A stretch of 64,000 bases of DNA from Synechococcus sp. PCC 6312 (GTDB taxonomy: Bacteria > Cyanobacteriota > Cyanobacteriia > Thermosynechococcales > Thermosynechococcaceae), in contig NC_019680.1 in assembly GCF_000316685.1 (NCBI RefSeq), positions 993,501 to 1,057,500 on the forward strand. Direction: 5' to 3'. The notes under the pieces were generated by a model. The model saw only the letters and a program-made list of their open reading frames with translations. It had not been told where the DNA came from and ran no database searches. How positions within the stretch are numbered: the stretch's first letter is position 1; every line of letters starts with the position of its first letter. Below, piece by piece: positions 52,654-61,381 of the stretch. The position numbers and the translations under genes are program-made.

Positions 52654-53229
52654 AAATTCCCAGATGGGGCGGTCATCCCAAACTTGTACCTCAATAAACC
52701 TGTCATATCGCCAATACTCTTCTGTTTTCCATTTATCACCGGGCATTCCATATTCTTGAATAACCTCAATGATTTCTTCTGCCGTAAATACTTGACCATG
52801 AATTGGTTTGCGATAAGAATCACCTCGCCCAGTTGTGTCTGTTGCAATCGCTAGACTTGGCATACTGTCTGGGTAGGTGAACGAAATCATATCACTGCTA
52901 AATAGAGATAATGGGATCTGCAACTTAGCCGGATTTGCATCGCTGAAAAAGCCGTTCTTTTGAAAGAAATCGTCATTCTCACCTAATACAAAGTAGCGCG
53001 GGCTTTGAAGGTGTGGTTTCTTACCTTTTCTCACAAACTCGCTGTAGAGCCACGCTTCGACTCTTCGACGTTCTTCCAGATAACCAGGATGCAGCCATGC
53101 CCGTTTGCCGCTCTCTTTAAGGGTAGATAGAAATTGCTCAGCCATCTCATCGGGATAGCTACAAATATTTTTCAAGCGATCGCTACCCTCGCTGTAGTAC
53201 TGCGTGATGTAGTCTGGTATCCCGTACAT
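52579..53229 (-). CDS. Hypothetical protein, 216 aa, cassette-borne
   Basis: MYGIPDYITQYYSEGSDRLK, NICSYPDEMAEQFLSTLKES, then RAWLHPGYLEERRRVEAWLY. Rich in aromatic residues; no membrane segment. I do not recognise the family. The last 25 residues (ALNGDGGINQTHRSPHIGRD) read through the antisense of the exported-protein gene and were probably added when the original end was lost. It contains a HIP1 octamer at 53176-53183. It follows a RidA cassette and its attC-like site, so it is probably an acquired cassette gene. Confidence 0.6.
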   Translation of the reverse strand: MYGIPDYITQYYSEGSDRLKNICSYPDEMAEQFLSTLKESGKRAWLHPGYLEERRRVEAWLYSEFVRKGKKPHLQSPRYFVLGENDDFFQKNGFFSDANPAKLQIPLSLFSSDMISFTYPDSMPSLAIATDTTGRGDSYRKPIHGQVFTAEEIIEVIQEYGMPGDKWKTEEYWRYDRFIEVQVWDDRPIWEFLDAALNGDGGINQTHRSPHIGRDS

Positions 53230-53290
53230 TCATCGCAAGCAACTCAACCAGCTACTCTCAAACTACTACCAGCACCCGTAACCGAAGCCA

Positions 53291-53376
53291 GCTAACGGTT
53301 GTGCTCACCGGACACAGACAACCTTTGTTACTCAACCAACTATTTTGGGACGTTCCGGTGCAGCACGATCTTAGGC
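53291..53376 (-). other. attC-like recombination site after the RidA gene
   Basis: Read on the minus strand: GCCTAAG, 8 nt, unpaired G, CACCGG, unpaired A, AC, loop, then GT-CCGGTG-AGCAC and GTTAGC. The arms pair except for the two bulged bases, six apart. GCCTAAG differs by one base from the complement of GTTAGGC at the start of the RidA cassette (53884-53890). Same spacing as the sites at 10.0 and 11.1 kb. 86 bp. Confidence 0.72.
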
Positions 53377-53416
53377 ACCAACGGTGCCCGGAAAGGCAAC
53401 GCTAACTTGGTGGTAC

Positions 53417-53809
53417 TCAGCCGGGAATACGGGCGATGACCTTGATCTCGAAGTCGAACCCTGCAAGCCAGTTGACGCCGATCGCCGTCCAATTCGGATA
53501 AGGCGCTTCCGGGAAGACTTCGCTTTTAACGGTCATGATCGTGCCGAATTGATTTTCGGGATCGGTATGAAAGGTCGTAACATCGACGATATCGTCAAGC
53601 CCGCATCCACCCGCTTGCAGGGTCGCCTCTAGATTGGCGAATGCCAGACGAACCTGAGCCTCAAAGTCCGGCTCTGGCGAGCCATCGCTGCGACTGCCGA
53701 CCTGACCGGACACAAACAGGAGATTATCTGATCTGATCGCTGCGGAATAGGTCTGTGACGTGTAGAGGTCATGCCGACCGGCGGGGAAAACGGCGTCACG
53801 CTGGGTCAT
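53417..53809 (-). CDS. RidA-family (YjgF/UK114) protein
   Basis: A 130-aa protein: YSAAIRSDNLLFVSGQVGSR, LAFANLEATLQAGGCGLDDI, VDVTTFHTDPENQFG and a final FEIKVIARIPG. The active-site Arg (R105 in RidA) is not present in the usual R...E arrangement, so it may belong to a non-deaminase Rid subgroup. Composition is more GC-rich than the flanks. An attC-like site follows and a GTTAGGC boundary precedes it, so it is a gene cassette, probably from a proteobacterial donor. Confidence 0.85.
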   Translation of the reverse strand: MTQRDAVFPAGRHDLYTSQTYSAAIRSDNLLFVSGQVGSRSDGSPEPDFEAQVRLAFANLEATLQAGGCGLDDIVDVTTFHTDPENQFGTIMTVKSEVFPEAPYPNWTAIGVNWLAGFDFEIKVIARIPG

Positions 53810-53883
53810 ATGGAATCTCCTGTTGTGGGTGGCTGGAAAGCGGTGCCAACGAATGCTTACGACAACTTGAAAGCTGGATTGGT

Positions 53884-53998
53884 GCCTAACTTGGTATTAG
53901 ACAGAAAAATTCCGTCTAAACTCACTATTTAAAGTGTATAGACAGAATCTCAAGTTGCTATCCTATTATTTTATAAAAAATTATTTATTTTAGACGGA
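53884..53998 (-). promoter_or_regulatory. Leader B: diverged copy of leader A with inverted repeats
   Basis: On the minus strand this segment is alignable with leader A (11745-11840): both share TTTATAAA, CTTGA-ATTC-GTCTA-ACAC and end in CTAATACC(A/T)AGTTAG. It contains TCCGTCTAAA (53911-53920) and its inverse TTTAGACGGA (53989-53998), and a hairpin TTAGACAG/CCGTCTAA. TTGAGA could act as a -35 box. The rest of 53999-54294 (about 300 bp) holds no gene. Confidence 0.4.
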
Positions 53999-54294
53999 GA
54001 TGCACATAAAGTTGGGCTTTGGGGTTTGCTATGCTCACAAATTATCTCTGTTTGCCATCTCTCTGATTGAGTGGACGACTGAATTTTCGGAAGCATCAAT
54101 TTGAGAGCATTTTACGACTGCTCATCTGCCCATCAAATCCGAAACAAGCTGTAAATCTACGTACGAGCATAAAATCCTCAACTGATTGCCAATAAAACTT
54201 ATCAACACTGAGTATGGCCCTCTTAAACGTGAGTTTGCATGGCTTAGATAACCCAAGCGAATAATCGTTGATTCACTCCTAAGTTTATGCAGCC

Positions 54295-55671
54295 GTGTTA
54301 AAAACCCTCCCCACCCTAGTTAGTTTTATGCTGGCCCAGGCCCCGGCCATCCCACCTGCGGAAATTATTCGCCCCGATGAGGTACGGCCACTGCCGGGAG
54401 CCTTGGATAGGGTGCCAGTGTTTAATAGCAACAGTCCCGAAAAAATTCAACAGGCAGGAATTCTCCTCTCAACCCTCAACCCGGCCGGTAAACAAAACCC
54501 CGCCGCCCATCTGAATTTCAGCTTTAATGACCGCTTTGATATTTTTGCCCACCATGTCACCAAGGCAGCCCCAGTTCCGGCTCCTCAGGTTATGTATCTG
54601 GGTATTTTGGTCGAAAATCCCAACAAAACCCCTGTGCGGATCTTGGTGCTCCAGGCCAACACTCGTTTGACCACCCACGCCCCCTTTGTCAATTTGCCGA
54701 CCCAGGTTTTAGATCAACGAAATCGGGTCTTTGCCGGGCCGGGGAGTCGTGCCAGTGGAGACTTTCTCCGGCGAGAACGAGATGCCATTTTCCCGGAAAG
54801 CTATGTGATTGCGCCCCAAACCAGCCAAATGCTCACGGTTCTACCCATCCCTGCCACGGCCTTAAATGGTCGCTCCCTGTTAATGCGGCTGTTTAGCAAT
54901 GGTCGGGTCAACCTGGCCAGCCTCGCCCTTTGGGAAAAACCGGGGACTGACAAAATTCCGACCTTAGAAGACTGGCAAAATCTGGCGCAAACGGGCCAAC
55001 TTTCTACGCCTCGGGATCGGACTCCTACTCCTTTGACGCAAACTAGTGGGCAATTTATCTATGGGCGGGTGGCCGGAGTGTCCCAGGGTTCACAATGGCG
55101 GGCCACCGTGACAGATCGTCCCGAAATTCCTTATTTAACAATTCCGGCCGAAAACCAGGCCATTTCCTATGTTGTCAATACTCTCGACCGGGGGACATTG
55201 GGAACGCGGCAAATTCAAAGCGCGCCGATGCTGGTTCGTTATCCCGATACGGCCTATCGCAGTCATGGCAATTATGGCGTTCTCTACGAGTTAACCTTAC
55301 CCCTCAAAAACCCCACAACCCAGGCCCAGCAAGTAGCCATTCGGTTTCAAACTCCGATCAAAGAAGATCAACTCTCCCAGGCCGGGTTACGCTATCTGCA
55401 AACACCCGCCAATCAAATCTTTTTTCGTGGGCCCATCCGACTGGAATACGAAGCGAATGGTACAACTCAAGTGAAGTATTTTCATCTGGTACAACGGCGG
55501 GGACAAATGGGCGAACCCCTCTTGACCTTAGATCTGCCTCCCCAAACTCAGCGCACTGTCAAAGTGGAACTCGTCTATCCCCCCGATGCCACGCCGCCCC
55601 AAGTCTTAACCGTGGAAACCCGCCCCGTTATCGCCCCTGTCAGTCAAAATAGCCCTCACCAGCCCCTCTAA
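54295..55671 (+). CDS. DUF3370 protein
   Basis: A 458-aa exported protein restricted to cyanobacteria. GTG start 54295. A short hydrophobic N-terminus (LPTLVSFMLAQA) could be a signal peptide. Landmarks: EIIRPDEVRPLPGALDRVPV, NPAAHLNFSFNDRFDIFAHH and GTLGTRQIQSAPMLVRYPDT. Probably an outer-layer or periplasmic protein; function unknown. Convergent with hemD, overlapping by 66 bp. Confidence 0.85.
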   Translation: MLKTLPTLVSFMLAQAPAIPPAEIIRPDEVRPLPGALDRVPVFNSNSPEKIQQAGILLSTLNPAGKQNPAAHLNFSFNDRFDIFAHHVTKAAPVPAPQVMYLGILVENPNKTPVRILVLQANTRLTTHAPFVNLPTQVLDQRNRVFAGPGSRASGDFLRRERDAIFPESYVIAPQTSQMLTVLPIPATALNGRSLLMRLFSNGRVNLASLALWEKPGTDKIPTLEDWQNLAQTGQLSTPRDRTPTPLTQTSGQFIYGRVAGVSQGSQWRATVTDRPEIPYLTIPAENQAISYVVNTLDRGTLGTRQIQSAPMLVRYPDTAYRSHGNYGVLYELTLPLKNPTTQAQQVAIRFQTPIKEDQLSQAGLRYLQTPANQIFFRGPIRLEYEANGTTQVKYFHLVQRRGQMGEPLLTLDLPPQTQRTVKVELVYPPDATPPQVLTVETRPVIAPVSQNSPHQPL

Positions 55672-56418
55672 GGTATGTTCTGCGGCTTCTATCTCCACCC
55701 GCCCGAAATACTTGCGGCAGGCCTGGGAGGTTTGGGGGCCAATTGAAGCCAGTTTGACCCTTTCTAAAAGAGCTTGGGCAATTTCAACTCCGCCGACCAA
55801 TTGACAGAAATGCTGGACGGTTTTGCCACTGGTAAAGGTGATTAGGGTTAGGGTTTTGGCCTGGAGTAACTCCGCTATTTCCGGGGCAATTTGGTGCGGG
55901 CAACGGGATTCATAGGCCGCAACTTCGACAATTTTGGCTCCAGCATCGGCCATGGCCTGGACAAGCATCTCCCGTCCGCCCGTCTCCACCCGTGGGAAAA
56001 GGATTTTCAACCCAGTCATGGACTCAGGAAAATGCTCAACCAAGGCATCGGCAATAAACTGAGGCGGAATAAAATCCGGGCTGCGGCCCTGGGTTTGGAG
56101 GGATTGGGCTGTTTTTTGGCCAACTACGGCAATTTTTAGCGGAGTCAATTTAGCTGGATCAATCCCCAGGCCCCGCATGCGTGACCAAACAGCCTCAACC
56201 CCATTCGTGGAGGTTAAAATGAGCCAATCAAAGCTGTCCAGAATTTCCAGGGCATGATCCAATGCATCCCAACTGCTGGGCGGGCCAATTTCTAAGGTGG
56301 GCATTTCCCAAACAGTCGCTCCTGCTTGACGAAGGGCTTGACTAAAGGTTGGGGCCTGGGTGGCGGCACGGGTGACAAGAATGGATTGACCAGCAAGGGG
56401 TAACATCGGGCAACTCAA
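55606..56418 (-). CDS. hemD: Uroporphyrinogen-III synthase
   Basis: A 270-aa enzyme that cyclises hydroxymethylbilane for haem and chlorophyll. Landmarks: GQSILVTRAATQAPTFSQAL, DWLILTSTNGVEAVWSRM, ALTLITFTSGKTVQHFCQL-like LTLITFTSGKTVQHFCQLVG, and VKLASIGPQTSQACRKYFGR. MSCPMLP or MLPLAG may be the start. The C-terminal 22 residues overlap the DUF3370 gene. Confidence 0.92.
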   Translation of the reverse strand: MSCPMLPLAGQSILVTRAATQAPTFSQALRQAGATVWEMPTLEIGPPSSWDALDHALEILDSFDWLILTSTNGVEAVWSRMRGLGIDPAKLTPLKIAVVGQKTAQSLQTQGRSPDFIPPQFIADALVEHFPESMTGLKILFPRVETGGREMLVQAMADAGAKIVEVAAYESRCPHQIAPEIAELLQAKTLTLITFTSGKTVQHFCQLVGGVEIAQALLERVKLASIGPQTSQACRKYFGRVEIEAAEHTLEGLVRAILTDRGDNGAGFHG

Positions 56419-56446
56419 AGAGAAGACGTAGTTTTATCTTCCTCTC

Positions 56447-56923
56447 TTATCCGGCGGTGTTAGCCAACCCGTTTAAAATTGCCAGGGATTCATCCACATG
56501 GGCCTTGAAGTTAAGCATGGAGTCAAAAATATGGCGGACAATGCCCCCTTGATCAATGACATAGGTGACCCGGCCAGGCAAAAACCCAAACAAGGCTCCG
56601 GGAACCCCAAAGGCTTGACGAGCTTGATTACCTTTATCACTGAGCACCAGAAAGGGCAATTTTTGATTGGTGGTAAACCGGGCCTGGGCCGCCACAGAAT
56701 CATCACTGATCCCAATCACCTCCGCGCCCAAGTCCTGAAAAACGTCATAGGCATCCCGAAAGGCACAGGCTTCGATGGTACAACCCGGACTCTCTGATTT
56801 GGGATAGAAAAATAAAACGATCGCCTTTTTCCCTTGAAAATCCCTCAGACGGATGATTTCACCCTGGGCATCGGGGAGGCTAATATCTGGGACGGGATCA
56901 CCGACTTTAATGGGGTTGGCCAT
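56447..56923 (-). CDS. PrxQ/BCP-type peroxiredoxin
   Basis: A 158-aa thiol peroxidase with the peroxidatic and resolving cysteines five apart (Cys48 and Cys53 in SPGCTIEACAFRDAYDVF), the alpha2-type PrxQ arrangement. It reduces H2O2 and organic peroxides using thioredoxin. Additional marks: GDPVPDISLPDAQGE, VIGISDDSVAAQARF. It precedes the DUF2996 gene on the same strand. Confidence 0.93.
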   Translation of the reverse strand: MANPIKVGDPVPDISLPDAQGEIIRLRDFQGKKAIVLFFYPKSESPGCTIEACAFRDAYDVFQDLGAEVIGISDDSVAAQARFTTNQKLPFLVLSDKGNQARQAFGVPGALFGFLPGRVTYVIDQGGIVRHIFDSMLNFKAHVDESLAILNGLANTAG

Positions 56924-56929
56924 CGGGAC

Positions 56930-57337
56930 TTAGTTACCCCCCAACCATTTTTGGGCATTCAGGCGTTGGACAATTCCAAAAACAAGTAAGTCTAAGGTTA
57001 CTTTCCGCTCATCACAGAGAAAAGGCTCAATGGTGCTGCTGGGTACGCCCCCCATCGTTTCTGAAAAGGCTTTGCGGCCCTGGATGTCTTCGTCCAAAAA
57101 ATATAGGTTAAATTGATGTTGGCCTGGTTGCCATTGTCCCTGAATTTGTCCGTCCGTAAAGGCTAGAGATACATTTTGAACCTGCTTGGCCTGGAGGGCA
57201 TGGGTTAAGGCTGGCAAAAAGTCTTGTTGAATAAACTCAGCAAAAGGTTTGGCCTCCACAGCCGGGGGTTTTTCTTTCTTGACAGGTGTAGTTGGAGTAG
57301 CCTCGGTAGTCCCAGGCGTTACGGATTCTTCAGACAT
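56930..57337 (-). CDS. DUF2996 protein
   Basis: A 135-aa protein starting MSEESVTPGTTEATPTTPVK; upstream codons are not conserved-like. After a Pro/Lys-rich linker comes the DUF2996 domain: AKPFAEFIQQDFLPALTHAL, VSLAFTDGQIQGQWQPGQHQ, STIEPFLCDERKVTLDLLVF. Family members are conserved in phototrophs (plant LPA3-like), where a role in photosystem assembly has been suggested. Six bp upstream of the prxQ start. Confidence 0.85.
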   Translation of the reverse strand: MSEESVTPGTTEATPTTPVKKEKPPAVEAKPFAEFIQQDFLPALTHALQAKQVQNVSLAFTDGQIQGQWQPGQHQFNLYFLDEDIQGRKAFSETMGGVPSSTIEPFLCDERKVTLDLLVFGIVQRLNAQKWLGGN

Positions 57338-57477
57338 CGCTCTTACCCAGATAGAACTCAACTTTAGTATAAGGGGCTGGCAGAATCTCTCGGAATTGGC
57401 CTGACTCCCTAAGCCCTTAAAAGAAGATCAACTCTGGAATAGAGAACTATCTATATTTGTCTGGCCAAGTTAGCACT

Positions 57478-57717
57478 TTACCAGGTCGGATCGTCCAGTT
57501 CTTCAATGAGTAAATCTATGGCCTGGCGATGCTGGCTTAACCAGGATTCACATTGTTTGATATCCCTCACGGCTGCGGCAAACTTAGCCAACACTGTCCC
57601 TAAATCCAATTGGCCCGCTTCAATTTCACTAATAGTTTCCTCAACGCGAGCAACGGCAGTTGGATAATCCCAGGCCGGGTCATCTTCAGGCTCAAGGGGA
57701 GGGGGTGAAACAGTCAT
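57478..57717 (-). CDS. xseB: Exodeoxyribonuclease VII small subunit
   Basis: A 79-aa protein: WDYPTAVARVEETISEIEAG, QLDLGTVLAKFAAAVRDIKQ, then CESWLSQHRQAI. The coiled-coil pair with VARVEETISEIEAG-QLDL is the XseB signature. It forms the exonuclease with XseA, whose gene is not in the window. Confidence 0.88.
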   Translation of the reverse strand: MTVSPPPLEPEDDPAWDYPTAVARVEETISEIEAGQLDLGTVLAKFAAAVRDIKQCESWLSQHRQAIDLLIEELDDPTW

Positions 57718-58020
57718 AACGAGTTTGGCTAAAGCCCTGATTATGATTCAAAGGTAATTTCCTCTATTATAAACTCAAACTTGCTTCTCGATCTAGACTT
57801 GGCCTGGAAAAGTCTTCAGATTGCCAATCGAAATTAACATCATTTTGAGATAGTGCTAGAAATTACAAATAGTGCGTGAGTGATCACAATATCAAAAATA
57901 TTCAAAATTGTGGGCAGACAATTTCTGATTTTATTGACAGTGGGGCGGATGTCAGCAGGAGTTAACTAATGCTCTGGTTTAAGATATGGCATGGATTTTT
58001 AATCCCCCTTGTCACCTACC

Positions 58021-58215
58021 CATCAGGCTGACCATTGTGATGACTCTTGGGCTGAATTGGCCTGGGCTTAAGGGCACAAAGCTTTGATTATTGAAGAACA
58101 GTCCTCGGGAAATGGGCAAGAATTTGTTAGCATTGCCAAGGAGATATTTTTATTCACGGTTGCTCTAGATAGCCTTGAAAATCGTGTGATTATTTACCGA
58201 GTGTATCTTCGTTAA
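58021..58215 (+). pseudogene. Possible decayed small gene
   Basis: The frame reads HQADHCDDSWAELAWA, stop, GHKALIIEEQSSGNGQEFVS and IAKEIFLFTVALDSLENRVI, ending IYRVYLR at 58215. The segment after the stop reads as a folded beta protein. A start codon is not evident. The other parts of 57718-58232 show nothing. Confidence 0.3.
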
Positions 58216-58232
58216 TTCTTTTAGGTCGTGCA

Positions 58233-59924
58233 ATGCTGCGGTTGTCCCATATCAGTAAGATTTATCCCACCGGGGAAGTCCTCAAGGATGTGAATTGGGA
58301 GGTTAAGCCTGGGGATCGGATTGGCCTGGTGGGGATGAACGGGGCTGGCAAATCAACACAACTAAAAATTATTGCGGGGGAGATGGAACCCACCGATGGG
58401 GAAGTGATTCGACCGGCCAGCCTAAAAATCGCTTATTTAACCCAAGAATTTGAAGTAGAACCCAGTCGAACCGTGCGGGAAGAGTTTTGGACAGTCTTTG
58501 CCGAGGCCAACTCAACCCAGCAGGCTTTGTTAGAGGTTCAGCAGGAGATGAACACAACGGACATGGAGGAACTGGAGCGGCTGATTCACAGATTGGATCG
58601 ACTCCAACGCCAATTTGAGGGGTTAGATGGCTATGGCCTGGAGGCTCGGATTGAGAAAATTCTCCCGGAGATGGGCTTTGAGGCTGGGGATGGCGATCGT
58701 TTGGTGAGTTCCTTTAGTGGGGGTTGGCAGATGCGGATGAGTTTGGGGAAAATTCTTCTCCAGGCCCCCGATCTGTTGCTTTTAGACGAACCCACCAACC
58801 ACCTCGATCTAGAAACCATTGAATGGCTAGAAACCTATTTACGGGGCCTGGTAACTCCGATGGTAATTGTCTCCCATGACCGCGAGTTTTTAGATCGGCT
58901 CTGTACTCAAATTGTCGAAACAGAACGGGGGGTTTCCAGTACCTACTTAGGGAATTATTCCGCCTATATTGAGCAAAAGAACCTGAATCAAGAAGCCCAA
59001 CTCAGTGCCTTTGAACGCCAACAAAAAGAACTCGAAAAGCAACAAACCTTTGTAGATCGGTTCCGGGCTAGTGCCACCCGCAGTACCCAGGCCAAGAGTC
59101 GGGAAAAACAACTGGCTAAAATTGACCGGATTGAAGCACCTGTGGATTCCGTCCGCACATTACGGTTTCAATTTCCACCTGCCCCCCGCAGTGGCCGAGA
59201 CGTGGTGATGATTGAAGATCTAGTCCATAGCTACGGGGACAAGATTTTGTTTTTAGGGGCTGAGTTATTGCTAGAGCGGGGGGATCGGGTGGCCGTTCTG
59301 GGGCCCAATGGAGCCGGGAAATCAACCTTATTACGCTTGATTATGGGCCTGGAAACCCCCCAATCGGGCCTGGTTAAGTTAGGGGATCACAATGTCATTC
59401 CCGGTTACTTTGAGCAAAACCAGGCCGAAGCCCTTGACCTCGATAAGTTAGTGGTGGAGACGATCCATGATGAAGTTCCCCAATGGACAAACGAAGAAGT
59501 CAGAACCCTGCTTGGGCGATTTTTATTTAGTGGAGACACAGTTTATAAAAAAGTGGCAGCCCTCAGTGGTGGGGAAAAGGCCCGCTTAGCCCTGGCGAAA
59601 ATGTTGCTACGTCCAGCTAACCTATTAATTTTGGATGAACCCACCAACCATTTAGATATTCCGGCCAAGGAAATGTTGGAATCTGCCCTCCAGGCCTATG
59701 ATGGGACGGTGGTGATTGTCTCCCATGACCGTTATTTCATTTCCCAAGTTGCTAATAAAATTGTCGAAATTCGGGACGGTGAATTTAGGGTCTATCAGGG
59801 AGATTATCACTACTATTTAGATAAGGTTGCAGAGGAAAAAGAAGCTGCCCGCCTGGCCCAATTCACCGCTGCCAAAGCCAGTAAAGCCGCCGCCAAAAAA
59901 GCCAAGGCCAAGAAGAAAAGTTAA
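58233..59924 (+). CDS. ABC-F family ATPase
   Basis: A 563-aa soluble protein with two ABC domains and no membrane part: Walker A GMNGAGKSTQLK and GPNGAGKSTLLR, signatures SSFSGGWQMRMSL and LSGGEKARLAL, Walker B LLLLDEPTNHLD and LLILDEPTNHLD. The linker is KELEKQQTFVDRFRASATRS (ABC-F arm). A Lys/Ala-rich tail (KASKAAAKKAKAKKKS) ends it. ABC-F proteins act on ribosomes during translation. Close to the Uup/EttA group; exact subgroup uncertain. Confidence 0.93.
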   Translation: MLRLSHISKIYPTGEVLKDVNWEVKPGDRIGLVGMNGAGKSTQLKIIAGEMEPTDGEVIRPASLKIAYLTQEFEVEPSRTVREEFWTVFAEANSTQQALLEVQQEMNTTDMEELERLIHRLDRLQRQFEGLDGYGLEARIEKILPEMGFEAGDGDRLVSSFSGGWQMRMSLGKILLQAPDLLLLDEPTNHLDLETIEWLETYLRGLVTPMVIVSHDREFLDRLCTQIVETERGVSSTYLGNYSAYIEQKNLNQEAQLSAFERQQKELEKQQTFVDRFRASATRSTQAKSREKQLAKIDRIEAPVDSVRTLRFQFPPAPRSGRDVVMIEDLVHSYGDKILFLGAELLLERGDRVAVLGPNGAGKSTLLRLIMGLETPQSGLVKLGDHNVIPGYFEQNQAEALDLDKLVVETIHDEVPQWTNEEVRTLLGRFLFSGDTVYKKVAALSGGEKARLALAKMLLRPANLLILDEPTNHLDIPAKEMLESALQAYDGTVVIVSHDRYFISQVANKIVEIRDGEFRVYQGDYHYYLDKVAEEKEAARLAQFTAAKASKAAAKKAKAKKKS

Positions 59925-59961
59925 TTTCTATCTCCCCTCAACTGCTTGGCTCACCACATCT

Positions 59962-60603
59962 TTAGCGGCCATCACTGATGGATGATCTTTTAAGAATCAT
60001 ATTGTAGCCAGGCTTGTCATTACTCTTAGTAAAGTTATTTTTTTCATAAAAATCCTCTGTACCCTTAATAGCATGGACGTAGATAGGGGTTCTAATGTTT
60101 CTGATACCACACTCTACCAAACATGAGCCAATCCCCTTTTTGCGATGACTAGGAGAAACATAGAGGCCCAACAGAACACCGTAGTTTCTTCGAGATTCAA
60201 GTAGGATAGAGCCAGAAAACTGATGCTTATAGAGAACAATTAATAAACGCCTTTTACTCTTCTTGATAAGAATGTAATTTTTGATTACAACTTCAACGAA
60301 TATCCAACTCAATAGCAGAGTGTAGGTAATGGTTAAAGAACCGATAAAGATCAACACGAACCAGAGCAAATAAATCCATTCTTCGAGAATATAATTTATA
60401 GCTAAAGCTGATAGTAAACCTAGGCCAAGGATCACAATCCAAAGTAATGCTAAAGACTGCTTCTTTTGAGATGACAAATCGTTAGTTTTTCCAGGCTCTT
60501 TTTCCCTTTTGAGGCACTGATGCAAAAAAACCGTCCATGTATCTTGATAGCTTTCAGCAATGCGAATTGAGTAGCCATGGGGAAGACCGGGATACAGAGT
60601 CAT
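59962..60603 (-). CDS. Membrane-anchored GNAT acetyltransferase
   Basis: A 213-aa protein with two transmembrane helices in the first half (ALLWIVILGLGLLSALAINY and IYLLWFVLIFIGSLTITYTL) followed by a GNAT domain: GVLLGLYVSPSHRKKGIGSC with the acetyl-CoA loop RKKGIGSCL and then IYVHAIKGTEDFYEKNNFTK. AT-rich compared with neighbours and without the heptamer, so probably acquired. Substrate unknown. Confidence 0.75.
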   Translation of the reverse strand: MTLYPGLPHGYSIRIAESYQDTWTVFLHQCLKREKEPGKTNDLSSQKKQSLALLWIVILGLGLLSALAINYILEEWIYLLWFVLIFIGSLTITYTLLLSWIFVEVVIKNYILIKKSKRRLLIVLYKHQFSGSILLESRRNYGVLLGLYVSPSHRKKGIGSCLVECGIRNIRTPIYVHAIKGTEDFYEKNNFTKSNDKPGYNMILKRSSISDGR

Positions 60604-60654
60604 ATCTGGATGAGGCCCTCTAGTCCGTTGTTAGAACCCTGAACAAACACTAAG

Positions 60655-61377
60655 TCAGGCCGAAGCTTTCAAAACCTGTTTTTGGGCATAAACTCTCTGG
60701 ACATACTCTAAATCCAGTTGGCCAAAGTGATCAATGACCCAATTACACCGCCGCTGCAACATATGGAAGGGAAAGGTATGGGCAATGCCTAGCACGGGTA
60801 ATCCGGCCCGGCGCGCCGCTTCAATCCCCATAAACGTATCTTCAATCACGAGGCAATGGGGTGGGGTCAAGTCCAGGCCAGGAAATTGGGTTTGGAGTTG
60901 ATCAAGAGCTAAAAGATAGCCACTCGGATCTGGTTTGCCGACTGTGACTTGATCCGCTGTGACAACTACCGAGAAATAATCCCGTAGGCCAGCGCGCCCC
61001 AAAATTAACTCCACTTCTGCCCGAATTGAACCCGTTACCAGACCGAGCTTAATGTCTGCCGCAATCAGTTGTTGAATAAACTCCACCACACCCGGAAAAA
61101 GGGGTAAAGGGGTTAATAGGGATAATTCAGCTTGGTAGGCCTGGGATTTTTGTGCTAAGAGCTTATCCAAATAGGCCCCATTCACATAACGCCCCCGCCG
61201 ACTGAGCACATTATCTAAACAATCCCGATCCGAGCGGCCCAAGCAAAACTGTTGATATTCATCGGCCTGGGGACGGAGGTTTTCGCTCAGTAAAATATCG
61301 GCAATTAAGCGGGTGTGAATGGCCTCATCGTCAATAATCACCCCATTAAAGTCAAATAAAACTGCCCCTAACCCCAT
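60655..61377 (-). CDS. HAD-family hydrolase, beta-phosphoglucomutase/phosphatase-like
   Basis: A 240-aa HAD protein. Motif I reads FDFNGVIIDDEAIHTRL, II VTGSIRAEVEL, III GKPDPSGYLLAL, IV VIEDTFMGIEAARRAGL. The C1-type helical cap contains LGRSDRDCLDN. Asp-Phe-Asn in motif I is a variant of Asp-x-Asp; the second position is often Asp for phosphatases, so the activity is uncertain. Four bp downstream of trpC and co-directional. Confidence 0.87.
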   Translation of the reverse strand: MGLGAVLFDFNGVIIDDEAIHTRLIADILLSENLRPQADEYQQFCLGRSDRDCLDNVLSRRGRYVNGAYLDKLLAQKSQAYQAELSLLTPLPLFPGVVEFIQQLIAADIKLGLVTGSIRAEVELILGRAGLRDYFSVVVTADQVTVGKPDPSGYLLALDQLQTQFPGLDLTPPHCLVIEDTFMGIEAARRAGLPVLGIAHTFPFHMLQRRCNWVIDHFGQLDLEYVQRVYAQKQVLKASA

Positions 61378-61381
61378 GCCA

